A DNA stretch of 43,491 nt. Origin: Chara braunii. Taxonomy: Eukaryota > Streptophyta > Charophyceae > Charales > Characeae. The notes beneath the pieces are model-generated. The model was not told the origin of the DNA. It saw only the letters and a program-made list of their open reading frames with translations, and did not search any database. Within the stretch, counting starts at the first letter, position 1. Every line of letters begins with the position of its first letter. A program made the translations under genes and the position numbers. The stretch covers positions 233,053 through 276,543 of the forward strand of contig BFEA01000880.1 in the NCBI GenBank assembly GCA_003427395.1, in the 5' to 3' direction. This document shows positions 28,010 to 38,121 of the stretch, in pieces.

Positions 28010-29088
28010 GCCTTTTTTTATCCTTACTCTCTTTTTTGTTCTTTGTTTGTCTTCTATTCATCTCTCTTCCCTGTGTTTATCACCTCCCCCTTTACTCTGC
28101 CTCTTTCTCACAGCGTACAACTGGGCCGTTATGGCACACGGGGATGCGGGCAGCTCGCGCTCAACTTCATCAACGTGGCGAGCCTTGTATGTGAGAGGCA
28201 CGGCGAAGGGGGAGTTGAAAGAAGAATGAGAAAAAATAATGGTTTCAGTGGACGCCTCCTCTTTGTCTTGTTTTTCAGTCTTTACCGTTTGTTTCGCAAA
28301 GTGCGCTCTTTTAGTTTATAGTTATGTGACAATATATGTATTCATTTTGTTTATTATTATTATTATTTTTTTTTTAATTCGTTGTTGGCGTGGTTGCGCA
28401 AGTGGTCCCTGGTCGCTCTGGTAACATAGGTATTTACTATTTCGGTTATGTTTATGACTTAACCTTCGCCTGTGAAAGGTAGCAGTGGTTAAAGCGTTTG
28501 CATGATCCTGAAGTTGTTGTGGATGGTCTCAGAGAACTCGTGCCGTGGTTGTCACTCACATGGGCTGGGTTTTCAAAGCACATCGGAGGGGACTGCGTGG
28601 TGCTTGAAACCAACAGCAGTACCTTCTGCAACTTTATAATTCCGATGCGGGGTTCAATGAGTCTCAATGTGTCTTTCCAGGATCGGCCTACTGAAACCAG
28701 AATGTCGGCGACGACAGCCAACGGAACTACGACGAGACTTGGGGCGCAGAAGATATTGGCTTGGAATGGTGATGATACATGCATTTGTGCTGGTGGTTTA
28801 GGTCCTCACTCCTTTGCACAAAATTCTAAATGTATCCGAATGTATCTGGTCGAGGCTATAGTCCAAAATTATGTAGGATGTTGGGTGTTGAAGCAATGTG
28901 CTTAAACAGTAGTGCTTCTGGTAGCACATCAAGGTCCTGACTGCTCTCAGGAGGTACCGTGGTGCATGTTGTGCTTGGCTCTCTCTGTTGTTGTTGTTTT
29001 TGTCAGAGATTTTCTTTTTGCTTCTTTTTGTCCGAGGTGCGAGGTTGTCGTGAACAGCCTCAGACAGCACATGCGGTGGGTGTGATTA

Positions 29089-29122
<34 letters not shown>

Positions 29123-29125
29123 CTT

Positions 29126-29165
<40 letters not shown>

Positions 29166-29395
29166 TCATCGTCGTCATGTGAGGCTTTTTTTCGAACAGA
29201 TTCAGGCAGCATGTGCTGTGTGGGTGTGACTACCGCAGGTTATGCTTTCCTACCACACGGATGGAAAGGGGGTCTAGGGGTGCTTTACGCAGGAGTAGTG
29301 CTTCTGGTGCGCTCTTTCAGTTTGTAATACTTTATGGATATGTGACAATATATGTATTTGTAGTCTTTGTACTATTTGCCAGTATTTGGCGATAT
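28010..29395. other. Probable 3' part of the Penelope-like element, unassigned
   Basis: No recognisable gene. An open frame at 28498-28905 (+, 135 codons, including NGDDTCICAGG) has no known domain. A segment with GCGCTCTTT.AGTTT and GTGACAATATATGTATT occurs at 28303-28345 and again at 29310-29359. A T-run of about 74 nt lies at 29091-29164. Confidence 0.45.
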
Positions 29396-29535
29396 AAATA
29401 GTTTGTCACAGCCGCTCGTTTGTTGTCCTCTTCTCCCTCTCTGCCTACGGTTTACCGGGCAGCTCTGTTTGACTATATATATTGTCAAATATATATACCT
29501 CTGTGCCTAAGGTTTACCGGGCAGTTCTGTTGGGC
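29396..29535 (+). repeat. Terminal-type repeat with a decayed hammerhead-like start
   Basis: AGTTTGTCACAGCC...CTCGTTTGTTGTCC...GCCTACGGTTTACCGGGCAG...GACTATATATA matches the conserved sequence downstream of the hammerhead-like cores at 31712-31748 and 31664-31700. The ribozyme core itself is degraded here. The GCCTA.GGTTTACCGGGCAG piece is present twice (29449 and 29503). It may be part of the terminal repeat of the Penelope-like element. Confidence 0.6.
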
Positions 29536-29557
29536 AATTTCTTTTTTTTTTTTTTAA

Positions 29558-30888
29558 TGTTACGATCCTGGTCAGTCCCAAAGTGCAAATTCACAATGAA
29601 AGACAATACCACCCAATTGCGAAAGAAATGAAAGCACTTGCAAAGAGATAGAGACCAAAGAAGAGAGAAAGAAGAAGAAGAAGAAGAAGAAGAAGAAGAA
29701 GAAGATGTACACCAGCAAGACCAATGACAAATCCCCCTTCTCGCTCCAACTTCCTCCTCCTCCTTCACTTCGCCAATCTTATTCTTCTTCCAATAATAAT
29801 AATAACAACGGGTGGATGAACCAGAATCAATGTCCGAAGTTCCCTCTTACTGCTGACATCACAATAGGTCCACCGTAGCTATGGCTTCCCCTCCTTCTTC
29901 CACCTCTCACATGCCTAGGCTATGGCGGACTACTGAGGGCTCTGCCCTCCTGTGCGAAGGACAACGCAAAGCAGCTATGTTGCTGCACTCCTGTCCAAAG
30001 GACAACCCAAAGCAGCTATGCCGCTGCTGACTAAGCCGCCATGCCTGACTCTGCCTCGAGCTTCCTTGGTGCGGCACTACCCCAACTGGGGCCTTCCAGA
30101 TGCAGCGCCCAACAAGGTGATGAAGATGGTGTCCGCCACAGCCAGGTAGGTACCTCGCCACTCTCCTCCTTCGCCCCCTTCTTCCTCCTCCTCAGGCTGG
30201 GCTGCTCGCCATAGCCAGGCTGAGCGCCCAGCTGCTCGTCACCTCCAGGCAGCGCTGCCCAAGTCCAGCGCTTGGCTCCAGCAGCATGTCGCCAATCCTT
30301 GCATGCCGTTAATGAGCGGCCTACTGGCCTCTTGGGCAGTGACTTCCTAGGCCGAGCGGCCTCCCAGCAACCGGTACCTCCTCCCTTTCGGAGGGAAACA
30401 TCATTGCAAGCTCTGCTATCGTCCGGACAGGCCCTAGACTCAGGCTACTTGGACTGGTACCGGCCTACCTCTAACCTACTGCTACTGGGCCTCTAAAAAT
30501 GCCAACTTTTTGTCTTCTTCTGCTCAGCCTCCAGTACCCGACACTTCTACCACTACTTGAGTGGTACCGGCCTACCTGCTACTTGAGTGTTTTTCCCCGC
30601 TGCTCTAAGTGTCGCGGGCTTACCCCCGCTATTTGAGTGTTTTCCCCGCTGCAACCCTCAAAGTCACGGCCACATGTAAGTCCCGGCCCTGCGGGGCCTT
30701 TCAACCAACAAGTACCCTTGCGGGTCACACACACACTCAGCCGACAAGCACTCAGACAGGCACGCAACCACACACACACAGGCTTGGAAACCACAGCAGA
30801 ATGTGGGAATCTCAGCAAGGCATTCATTCCAGCGGCAAATCCCAGAAATCAGCAGTGTTCTCAGTCTGTGTTCTGGCGGGTCATTACA
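29558..30888 (-). mobile_element. Solo LTR of the element-1 family
   Basis: Starts TGTTACGATCC and ends GGGTCATTACA, with both edges and the internal landmarks (CAAGGTGATGAAGATGG, GGGCCTCTAAAAATGCC, TACCGGCC) shared with the LTRs of element 1, but clearly diverged. No internal region adjoins it. Flanking TTAA and CTAA may be a decayed 4-bp target duplication. It separates 29396-29535 from the ribozyme-like units downstream. Confidence 0.85.
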
Positions 30889-31163
30889 CTAATATATATT
30901 TTGGGACAAAAGCTCCAATCTCTTCGTGGGGAGCAGCACGTGCTGGGAAACGGGCCGAGCGTTCCATATGAAATTACAAGCACTGAAATACTGGGACCGA
31001 TACCTGCCTTCACCTGAGAGAATCTGAGAAATTTTAGAAATATCTGAGTAAACTGCCAGCCTGTTAAAACCAGCTACTCGTGAGAAAAGTTAGAAAACCT
31101 CTTTTTGCGAGCAAGCTGCGAAAATTAAGAAAACCATCCTCCCACTTCCCAACGAGGGGCTGT
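30889..31163. other. Unassigned sequence
   Basis: No gene or repeat was recognised between the solo LTR and the first hammerhead-like core. Confidence 0.5.
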
Positions 31164-31200
31164 GACAAACTCTTTCGTCGGAGTTTCACTGACTCATCAG
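31164..31200 (-). ncRNA. Hammerhead-ribozyme-like core, copy b
   Basis: Minus strand reads CTGATGA, stem II strand GTCAG, loop, CTCCGAC, then GAAA and a short stem III ending GTC (cleavage would follow position 31164). The invariant CUGAUGA and GAAA are present. Stem II has one mismatch and stem III a G:G mismatch. No complementary strand for stem I is seen next to the core, so activity is doubtful. Confidence 0.5.
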
Positions 31201-31664
31201 GAGGCTGAACCCTAACTGTCTGCAGAATCCCCTAACTGATTACATTGTAAGTGATAATCCACCTTAACCCCGGCTGTGGTTAAGCATCAACTACTGCCCG
31301 ACAACTGATACCAACCACTGCCCTCAAGGCAGACTATCACAGCAGACTATCAAAGCAGACTATCAATCACCCACACCAGATGGAAAACCATCTACAGACT
31401 GTCGGTTCACACCCCATCACAAGCAAGCAAAAGACCCACGAAACAAAGAAAGGTCTGTCACAGCCAAAAAATACACTCCAGACATGTCGCTGGCACTAGA
31501 GGCACAGCATGGCCGCGTAGTGATGGCTGCGACCCCTGCCGCTCGACCTGACCAGAGAAAATCGTAGCAGGGTGCTAGCGAACTTGTGATATATATAGTC
31601 AAACAGAGCTGCCTGATAAACTGTAGGCAGAGAGGGAGAAGAGGACAACAAACGAGGGGCTGTA
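31164..31664 (-). mobile_element. 500-nt unit bounded by two directly repeated ribozyme-like cores
   Basis: The predicted cleavage positions of copies b and c, both on the minus strand, are exactly 500 nt apart. The unit contains TTGGTATCAGTTGTCGGGCA in minus sense, whose TGGTATCAG part resembles an initiator-Met primer site. Plant retrozymes and Penelope-like elements have this arrangement of direct hammerhead copies, but no long LTR is apparent. Confidence 0.4.
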
Positions 31665-31700
31665 ACAAACTGTTTCGTCGGAGTTTCACCAACTCAACAG
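31664..31700 (-). ncRNA. Hammerhead-ribozyme-like core, copy c (mutated)
   Basis: Same design as copy d but the invariant CUGAUGA is CTGTTGA (A6 changed) and the cleavage triplet is GTT instead of GTC. Stem II keeps five pairs including one G:U. It should be inactive. Confidence 0.5.
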
Positions 31701-31711
31701 GTGGTGGAACC

Positions 31712-31748
31712 CTGATGAGTCGGTGAAACTCCGACGAAACAGTTTGTC
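31712..31748 (+). ncRNA. Hammerhead-ribozyme-like core, copy d (best preserved)
   Basis: Core CTGATGA starts at 31712. Stem II is GTCGG/CCGAC (31719-31723 with 31731-31735) around loop TGAAACT. GAAA lies at 31736-31739. Stem III is a three-pair stem ACA/TGT (31739-31741 with 31745-31747) around loop GTT. The cleavage triplet GTC ends at 31748. The very short stem III is typical of the minimal type I hammerheads reported in Penelope-like elements. Stem I is not formed: GGAACC before the core does not pair with ACAGCC after the site. Confidence 0.6.
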
Positions 31749-31829
31749 ACAGCCCCTCGTTTGTTGTCCTCTTCTCTCTCTCTGCCTACGGTTTACCGGG
31801 CAGTTCTATTTGTGACGATATATATATTG

Positions 31830-32664
31830 ATGAAGTCAGTATGTGCCCACTAGGTGAGATTCCTGATCTTTTTTTTTTTTTTTTTTTTTCCAAAGTCCGA
31901 TAGCCTTGAGATATCAGCAACCAACTGACCAACCCCAGGGAATTCAATAGTTAAAACCACCAGTACTTTTCATTGGCGAATTTCGGAGGCACGGCCATGC
32001 ACACGTGGCACCCTTCGTGATGTACCGGCCTGCCGAGCAGTGGAAAATGTGTCAGGCCGTTGTGTGCATGGCCTCATTTTGCCTGGATGAATAGTGCCCG
32101 CCTTGGAAGGCCACTGCATCCCCGAAGGACGCGGCCCGTTTGCATGCCGCTTTGGAGAAATTTGGCTGTGAAAGTACTAGTGGTTCAATAGGTCTTCATT
32201 TGATTCCTGTGAGCTGTTTTTTTTTTTTTCCCCCCCTTCTGTTCTGTTCTTTTTTTGATTCCTGTTAACTGTTGCTTCTGACCATAGAGTGGTTTTGAGG
32301 TTCATCCGTCACCAAAAGACTTCTGCTTAAACTAGCAGGACCTCTCTCTGTCACCGTCTTTCGACTCCATCGTATTCAGCCACGAATTGTGTGGGCTTGG
32401 CGCGCCGGACCTCTTTGGCTGGCAGCACCAGCCTAAACCAAAGAAAAAAGTGCAGCGCCAATTTGTTTTTGATTTGGCGCGCAGCACAAATCTGGGTTTG
32501 GAAAAAGAGGCTCGCAGTTAAAGTTGATTTTTAAGTGGATTTTTGGACGTAGACGATAAAACAATTCAGAGGAACATGTGATCGCTGTCTGAGCACCAAA
32601 GCTACCGACGTCACCCAAATAGAACGCATGGTCATTATCGCTGTATCTGGACTGGAAGTTGCGC
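31830..32664. other. Unassigned sequence upstream of gypsy element 2
   Basis: No gene is supported. A T tract lies at about 31869-31889 and a hairpin GCGCCAA...TTGGCGC at 32456-32480. Confidence 0.5.
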
Positions 32665-33602
32665 TGAAACGGTTCTCACCTTATCAGTAGCAGATGCAGA
32701 TCCCAGGGCTTGATCCCTAGACCTTACCACACCCGTGTACAGGATCGAGTCGAACCCTGTGTGTTTGAACCAGTGACCTGTGTTTTGATAGTTGACTGTT
32801 GTCTGTCGTAGGTCTGTGTAGCTGTAGCGGTTCGATCTGTAGGTCTGTCGACTAGGGGTTACAGCTGTGTAGAAGTCGTAGCTGCTACAGTCCTGAAGGG
32901 TCAAGGTCGTAGCTGCTACAGTTCTGAAAGGCCAAGCCCACAGACTTCCGGAAGGTCTGGCAGTGGAATGTTGCTCACAGCAGACCAGAGGCAAGTGGGC
33001 AAGTGGTCAGTCCAACCTTGCATAGTCAGCGGTACCCAGTCCCAGTCTCACTTAGTCCAGTCAGCAAGTACCATGTGGGACTGTGTGCAGTATGGGTCGG
33101 TGGAAAAGGGGCAGACCAGCGACCAACAGAAGTATAAATCAAGAGGCAGCGTCCAGGCATTCATTCATTCTGCTGCGAGCCATGCGGAAGCGCTGCCAGT
33201 GCGTCTTGTGCGAGGTGGTCTGCAGTTGCCCGAAGACAAAGTGGGCTGGAAGGAAGACAGAGCGGCCATAGCGGCTAGTCGTACTAGGAATAGCAAGCAG
33301 CCATAGCTGCGCGAGCATAGAGTAGTCTTCAGTGTGTATGTGTATGCGTGTGCGGTGAGAGTGTGCGTGTGGAACATCCAGTGAGATCCAGTGAAGTGTG
33401 TGTGTGAACAAGTTGTAAGGATACAGGGATGAGGGGATGATGTAAGAGCGCACATGCGCCATAGTCACTTAAAGCGAGTTTGTATCCGAACTGTGTTCTC
33501 ACCTGTAATATCTCCGAGCTTTGTGTGTGGGCGCCTAGTGCCAGTGTGCTTTGCCATCTGTCTACAAGCATGCGAAGTGAGGAGAAAGCGAGTCTGATTG
33601 CA
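32665..33602 (+). repeat. 5' LTR of gypsy element 2
   Basis: 938 bp starting TGAAACGGTT and ending GTCTGATTGCA, matching 40427-41369. It contains a duplicated GTCGTAGCTGCTACAGT segment (near 32874 and 32908) and a TATA-like TATAAAT at 33133-33139, a plausible promoter of the element. Confidence 0.9.
33133..33139 (+). promoter_or_regulatory. TATA-like box in 5' LTR
   Basis: AGTATAAATCAAGAGG is the only good TATA match in the LTR. The same site in the 3' LTR reads TCTAAAT (40900-40906), so only the 5' copy keeps the box. Confidence 0.5.
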
Positions 33603-33604
33603 AT

Positions 33605-33622
33605 TGGCATCAGAGCAGGTTA
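33605..33622 (+). promoter_or_regulatory. Primer binding site of gypsy element 2
   Basis: TGGCATCAGAGCAGGTTA begins two nucleotides after the LTR. It differs from the plant initiator tRNA-Met primer site TGGTATCAGAGC at one position in the first twelve. Confidence 0.85.
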
Positions 33623-33763
33623 CCGTTGTCCAGGCGCGACGTCGTCATCAAGAAGAAGTGCCAGCAGGGCGCCACGTCAGCAGGGCGCCACGTCAGCAGG
33701 GCGCTATCGAAGGAGGTTGCCATAGCCGCGCTGTCCCAGGCTTTGCGCACCTGCACACAGAAC

Positions 33764-33769
<6 letters not shown>

Positions 33770-33823
<54 letters not shown>
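33770..33823. repeat. (GA)n microsatellite in element 2 leader
   Basis: About 54 bp of GA dinucleotides. It generates false Ser/Leu and Arg/Glu open frames on both strands. Confidence 0.95.
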
Positions 33824-33826
<3 letters not shown>

Positions 33827-34078
33827 TGATACAAGATTGGTTGTGTGACCCGCTGACGAAGGTGGCGGCCATAGCCGTCGAGCTCGGACATACGAAGAAA
33901 CATAGGAAGACGAAGAAGACCAGAAGAGGATAAGGAAGTTAACCGGAGGAGGAAGGACAGACAAAGAAGGGGGTGAAGAAGAAAGAGATGAGGGATGAGA
34001 AAGAAGCCATAGCCGAGGGTGAAGGAGGAGGAAGGAGGAGGAAGGTGAAAGAAGGTGAGAGAGAGAGGGTTGGCAGCC

Positions 34079-34290
34079 ATTCCCAGTGTTGACCAAGGCA
34101 CTTAACAGCGTTGACCAGGGAGTTTACCAATGTTGATCGGAGTGTTTACCAAAGTTGACCGGGTGTTTACCAGCTTTGACCGGGGTGTTTACCAGCATTG
34201 ACCGAGGAGTTGACCGGGACGTTGACCAGCGTTGATCCAGGGGTTGACTAGGGCGTTGACCGGAGCTGTTGACCACGAAGTTGACCAAGC
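34079..34290 (+). repeat. TTGACC-rich minisatellite in element 2 leader
   Basis: Irregular units of about 22-30 bp contain GTTTACCA and GTTGACCGGG segments. I count ten TTGACC and one TTGACT in about 210 bp, all in the same orientation. TTGAC(C/T) is the W-box bound by plant WRKY factors. The array sits between the primer site and gag. Confidence 0.8.
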
Positions 34291-34871
34291 TGGAGTTGCT
34301 ATACTCTCGCCAAGCCTTCAGCCTATCCCCTTGCCCTATGGATGTGCACTCACCCCATGGTACTTGTTGAGTCTGTCTGTCTCTTCTTTCTACGTTGAGT
34401 CTCTTCTATCCAGGTTATAGGAACTCCGTGCATGAGGTCGTAGAGCTGCGTTGACCAAACCCACACGGGCTGAGTAGGGCTAAAGGCTGTGTCTGACGAC
34501 TGGCTGACCCGGAGGACAAACCCTCCCAAGGACCGGTACAGACCGGCGGGCTGCTCAGTGTGGCACGGTAGGCCCAAAATCCAAGTTGTGGGCTGCACAA
34601 CCAGCTGAGAGGACTTGCTGATCGCGTCTTCCTGTTTGCGACGTTAAAAAATTCCTGAGGAGTTAGGGGGGATCTCCTGAAATGCCTCCTGATCAGCACT
34701 GAAGTCCTGTAGTGACATCCTAGTAGTAGATTCAGGTTAGAGACCATAGTTGACAAGGTCCTAAAAGGATTATGTGGTCCTTAGAGAGTCAGTTGCTAAG
34801 TTGAGGCAGTTAGGGGGTGGAAGTCTAAGTGGTGGGGAGTAGAACTGTCATTTAGTTGTGCACCTTTCACC

Positions 34872-35417
34872 ATGGTGGACACGCGAGGTGGTAAGAGCAC
34901 CACCCCATACACGAAAGAGCAGGAAGAGAGGGTCACCGCCATACTGAAGGAAAGAAAGGAGGAGGCCAAGAAGCAGACCCTATTGGAGGAGCAAGCGGCG
35001 AAGAAGAAGAAGCTCGAAGAAGAAATGGAGAGGTTGAAGAGGGAAGAGGAGGAGAAGCTCAAGGAAGTAGAAGAAGAAGAAGAAGAAGGAGAAGAGATGC
35101 CCCTGGTACAGAGTGTGAGGAGAGAGGAAAGAGGGGAATCCAGTGGGATTAGTGAGGAGAAAAAAATGGAGAAGATGGTGTCTGAATGGGTGGCCAACTT
35201 CTCCTTGGGGGAAGATGAGGAGGCGTTGATGTACATTCCCCAGGATGAGAGGGATGCTGCTGTGGCAGAAATACAGGCCCTGACCGATCCCTTACAACGA
35301 CATGTCCAGGAAGAGGAAAAAAAAATGGAGTGGAAGTTGCGACTAAGGAGGCAGAGGAGAAGGCGCATTGAAGCGACGACAGAGTTAGAGAAGGAATTGG
35401 CTGCCACAACAGAGTAG
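34872..35417 (+). pseudogene. gag N-terminal coiled-coil segment, element 2
   Basis: The frame opens MVDTRGGKSTTPYTKEQEER and is dominated by Glu/Lys-rich heptad-like sequence, as in the N-terminus of element 1 gag. It ends at a TAG (35415-35417). The following gag segment is in another frame, so a frameshift lies near this point. Confidence 0.82.
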
Positions 35418-35418
35418 C

Positions 35419-36314
35419 ATGCCAATGCGCCGGCCCAAGGGAACTTACAAAGCAAAGTGGATGCTATTGCAAGGAGTAGATATGTGCTTATTCGCGCCCA
35501 ACAGGAAGATGCATTCCTCAAGGGGCCATGACATAGCCCTGCAGTCCATACGAGTAGGTTTTCGAGACTTTGCTCACAATATGATGATGCGTATGGGCTC
35601 TGAGGTGCAGGCTCGAATGAAGAACACGTAAAAATTATGTGTTGGCGCTATAGATGGCGCCAAGCTTGCGGTCCCAAAGGAGGAGGAGGAACGCCCGCGT
35701 GGGGAAAGTGTTAAAGTAAAGTTTCCTGATGCCTACAACGGGAAACATGGAGAAAACTTTGATAATTGGGAGGCAAACATCAACTCCTACGTGCACCTCC
35801 AGGATATTATCCCCGAGGAGCAAGTCCTTGTCGCATTCCATGCCCTAAGAGACGAAGCGTCTAGTTTCGCCAGGTCGTTAGCCCGCGCTGCCAAGTGTGA
35901 CAATGACATGGTGGCGTATTCCACCATCACTCCCCTCAACGAATTCCTCAAGTTACTTTGCGAACGTTTCGCGGATGTAACTAAGGGAATCAAAGCATCA
36001 GACAAGCTCCAAACAATCCACACACGTAAGTGGAAGAGTGCAAGGTCACTCAAGGGTGCCATGGATGAGCTTGTCGCAGTCCCTAGCCATGGGTCACTAA
36101 GCCACAGTTGGTTCAATTATTCTATCGTGCGATGCCCGAGAGTTTGCACGGGCACTTCTATGAGAAGTCGCGAGAGCAAGGGATGGCCTATGATAAATTG
36201 AGTTGCAACGTTGTTGCTTATGAGGCCCAGTCCACGCCTGTCACTGCCTTTTGGCATAGAGATCTTGACAAGGGTAAGAAGTGGAAGGGCCAGACCATTT
36301 CAGGGCAGGTTTAA
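35419..36314 (+). pseudogene. gag capsid-like region, element 2
   Basis: After a TAA at 35629-35631 the same frame continues with KVKFPDAYNGKHGENFDNWE and LQDIIPEEQVLVAFHAL, typical of the retrotransposon gag capsid domain. A frameshift near 36085 moves the frame to VQLFYRAMPESLHGHFYEKS (36108 on), which ends at 36314. Confidence 0.82.
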
Positions 36315-36810
36315 GAGAAAGATAGCCTGATCCTGACGTTAGATGAGGGAGGAATGGAGGAGGTCCCGTATAGTGAGATTGAGTGGGGCCTCGAGGAGGA
36401 GGACAGGAGTGTGGGTCAGGGGAGGACCTATGCTGCTTCCGCGGCTGGAGGGAGGCCGCAAGGAAGAGGAGGAGGCCGGGGCCAAGGGGGCCATGCCTCT
36501 GGTGGTTGAGGGTAGGACGATCAGGGGGTTGGCGGCAGGGGAAATCGCCAAGAGGGAGGCAGGGATCAAGGTCCCCCGCAAAACCGTCCTCGTTCCAATC
36601 GATCACCTCCCAAGAGGGGTGGATGGCACCCTGGCTTGCAACAAGGCAGGCCCTGGGAAGATCTGGGCCTTGATTAGAAAGTATGGCAGAAGAGGATAGA
36701 CCAGGATCAGTGCATCTATTGCGGTTACCCAGGGCATATTATTAAATACTGTCTTAAATATAGAGAGGCCCGGTATGCTGCGCAGGCCGCAAAAGGCAAC
36801 CGCCGGTAGG
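36315..36810 (+). pseudogene. gag basic linker and CCHC zinc knuckle, element 2
   Basis: A Gly/Arg-rich stretch (GGRPQGRGGGRGQGG-like) with stops and shifts precedes CIYCGYPGHIIKYC at 36711-36752, a perfect C-X2-C-X4-H-X4-C nucleocapsid knuckle that would bind the genomic RNA. The frame stops at about 36808. Confidence 0.85.
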
Positions 36811-37014
36811 GGTCGCAAGCCCTTACCCCTAGACCATGTGGAGAAGAGTGTGCACACCACAGAGAAACTCCCAACCCACATGTGTCTATGGCAGAGGTTA
36901 CCGGCCAGTGCCTAGAAAGTTGTCTAGAGACTGCTTGCGTTAGGGTCTCTCTAGGCACTTCCCCCACATGCGTGGCATAAAAATTGAAGGAGAGAACGCC
37001 TGCCTAGGCCAAAG

Positions 37015-38121
37015 ATGAAGAAGGATGGAAAAGGACAACTAGTATTAGCAGATGTAGAGGTTCTTAGAGGCAGAGTAGGGGCCCTTATAGACAGTGGGGC
37101 CACATGTGGCTATATCAGCCGTAAAGCGCTACAGAAGCTGAAGCTGAATTTGAAGGTCCAAAAGTTGGAGGAACCTATAGTCAACATCCTTGCAGACAAT
37201 TGCACGATGGGAGTCAAAGATTATGTTGACAGAGTCCAGACTTATTTCCCCCTAGAGAAAGAAGAGAAGGTAGAGAGAGTTTTCCATTCTCTGACTCTCC
37301 TCGTAGAAGATAACCTCCCTTTTGATATAGTTCTAGAAATGGACTGGGGAGAGGCAGCAGGGGCCACACTCCACTTGAAAGAGCATGAGTGTAGGCTCCC
37401 TAGCCCATCAGGTGAAGTCAATACTGCTCACCTGTTCCATGTGTCAGGGATAGATAACCCCTTAGCACATTGCTGCCTCAGCGCTCCGGCGTTCGCAAGA
37501 TTAGTGAAGACAGAGCAACTTGAAGAACATGTCTTCGTAGCCTATGTTAGGCCAGTCACTGAGCCTAAAACCGAAGAGTCTATAGACCCTCGTATTGCCA
37601 AGCTGCTAGAGGAGTATGCAGATTTGTCTGAGCCACCTACAAGAGTAGTATCGGGGCCGATCCAACATCGTATTGACATCGAGCCTGGCAGTAGAACTCC
37701 CAAAGGAGCTGTGTATAGAATGTCCCCATGGGAGTTAGAGGAGTTGCGGAAGTAGTTAGACAAGCTCCTTGAGAAGGGTTGGATTAGGCCCAGTTCGTCT
37801 CCTTTTGGAGCACCTGTTCTGTTTATCTCCAAAAAGGAGGGAGAGTTAAGAATGTGCATTGACTATAGGGGTCTCAACGCCATCACAGTGAAGAACGCAG
37901 AACCACTGGCCCGTATAGATGATTTGTTAGATCGGGTGCAGGGATGCAAGTACTTCTCTAAGATAGATTTGAAGGCAGGCTATCATCAGATAGAGGTTCA
38001 TCCTGATGATCAGCACAAGATGGCGTTCATGACCAGATATGGGCACTATGAGTTCATAGTGATGCCCTTTGGACTAACCAACGCGCCAGTTATGTTTCAA
38101 CTCTGTATGAACGATGTTTAG
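37015..38121 (+). pseudogene. Aspartic protease and RT fingers/palm, element 2
   Basis: The protease motif ALIDSGATCGYIS is intact near 37081-37120. The frame continues with VYRMSPWELEELRK, a TAG at 37753 (CAG expected by comparison with the other element), then [38 protein letters not shown] (first catalytic Asp) and [13 protein letters not shown]. It ends where one T is missing near 38117. Confidence 0.9.

Larger units (their letters stand above)
31588..31824. repeat. Long palindrome with head-to-head ribozyme-like units
   Basis: Arms of about 103 nt (31588-31690 and 31722-31824), centred on 31706 with a spacer of about 31 nt, are near-perfect inverted copies. They cover part of the core, the ACAGCCCCTCGTTTGTTGTC segment, the GCCTAC...GGCAG hairpin and an AT-rich TATATATA end. 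Confidence 0.85.

Noticed and set aside
28475-28500. A-box-like GGTAGCAGTGGTTAAAGCG
   Set aside because: No B box is found at a suitable distance and no tRNA fold results.
28498-28905. 135-codon frame as a real gene
   Set aside because: It has no recognisable domain, no supporting start or splice context, and lies in what seems to be the tail of a dead retroelement. Left as unassigned.
29091-29164. T-run as the poly(A) tail of a minus-strand LINE
   Set aside because: No LINE protein or U6-like/tRNA-like sequence lies on its minus-strand upstream side, and the run is interrupted by a G. It is probably a simple repeat.
31640-31771. Type III hammerhead formed across the palindrome (copies c and d together)
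   Set aside because: The long stem III would pair well, but the bases next to the cleavage position and next to CTGATGA do not form an adjoining stem I. The inverted repeat alone explains the pairing.
33610-34101. Ser/Leu-rich and Arg/Glu-rich open frames around the GA repeat
   Set aside because: They are frame artefacts of the dinucleotide repeat in the leader of gypsy element 2.
34796-35521. 241-codon minus-strand frame
   Set aside because: It is the shadow of the Glu/Lys-rich gag N-terminus on the other strand (Ser/Leu-rich translation).
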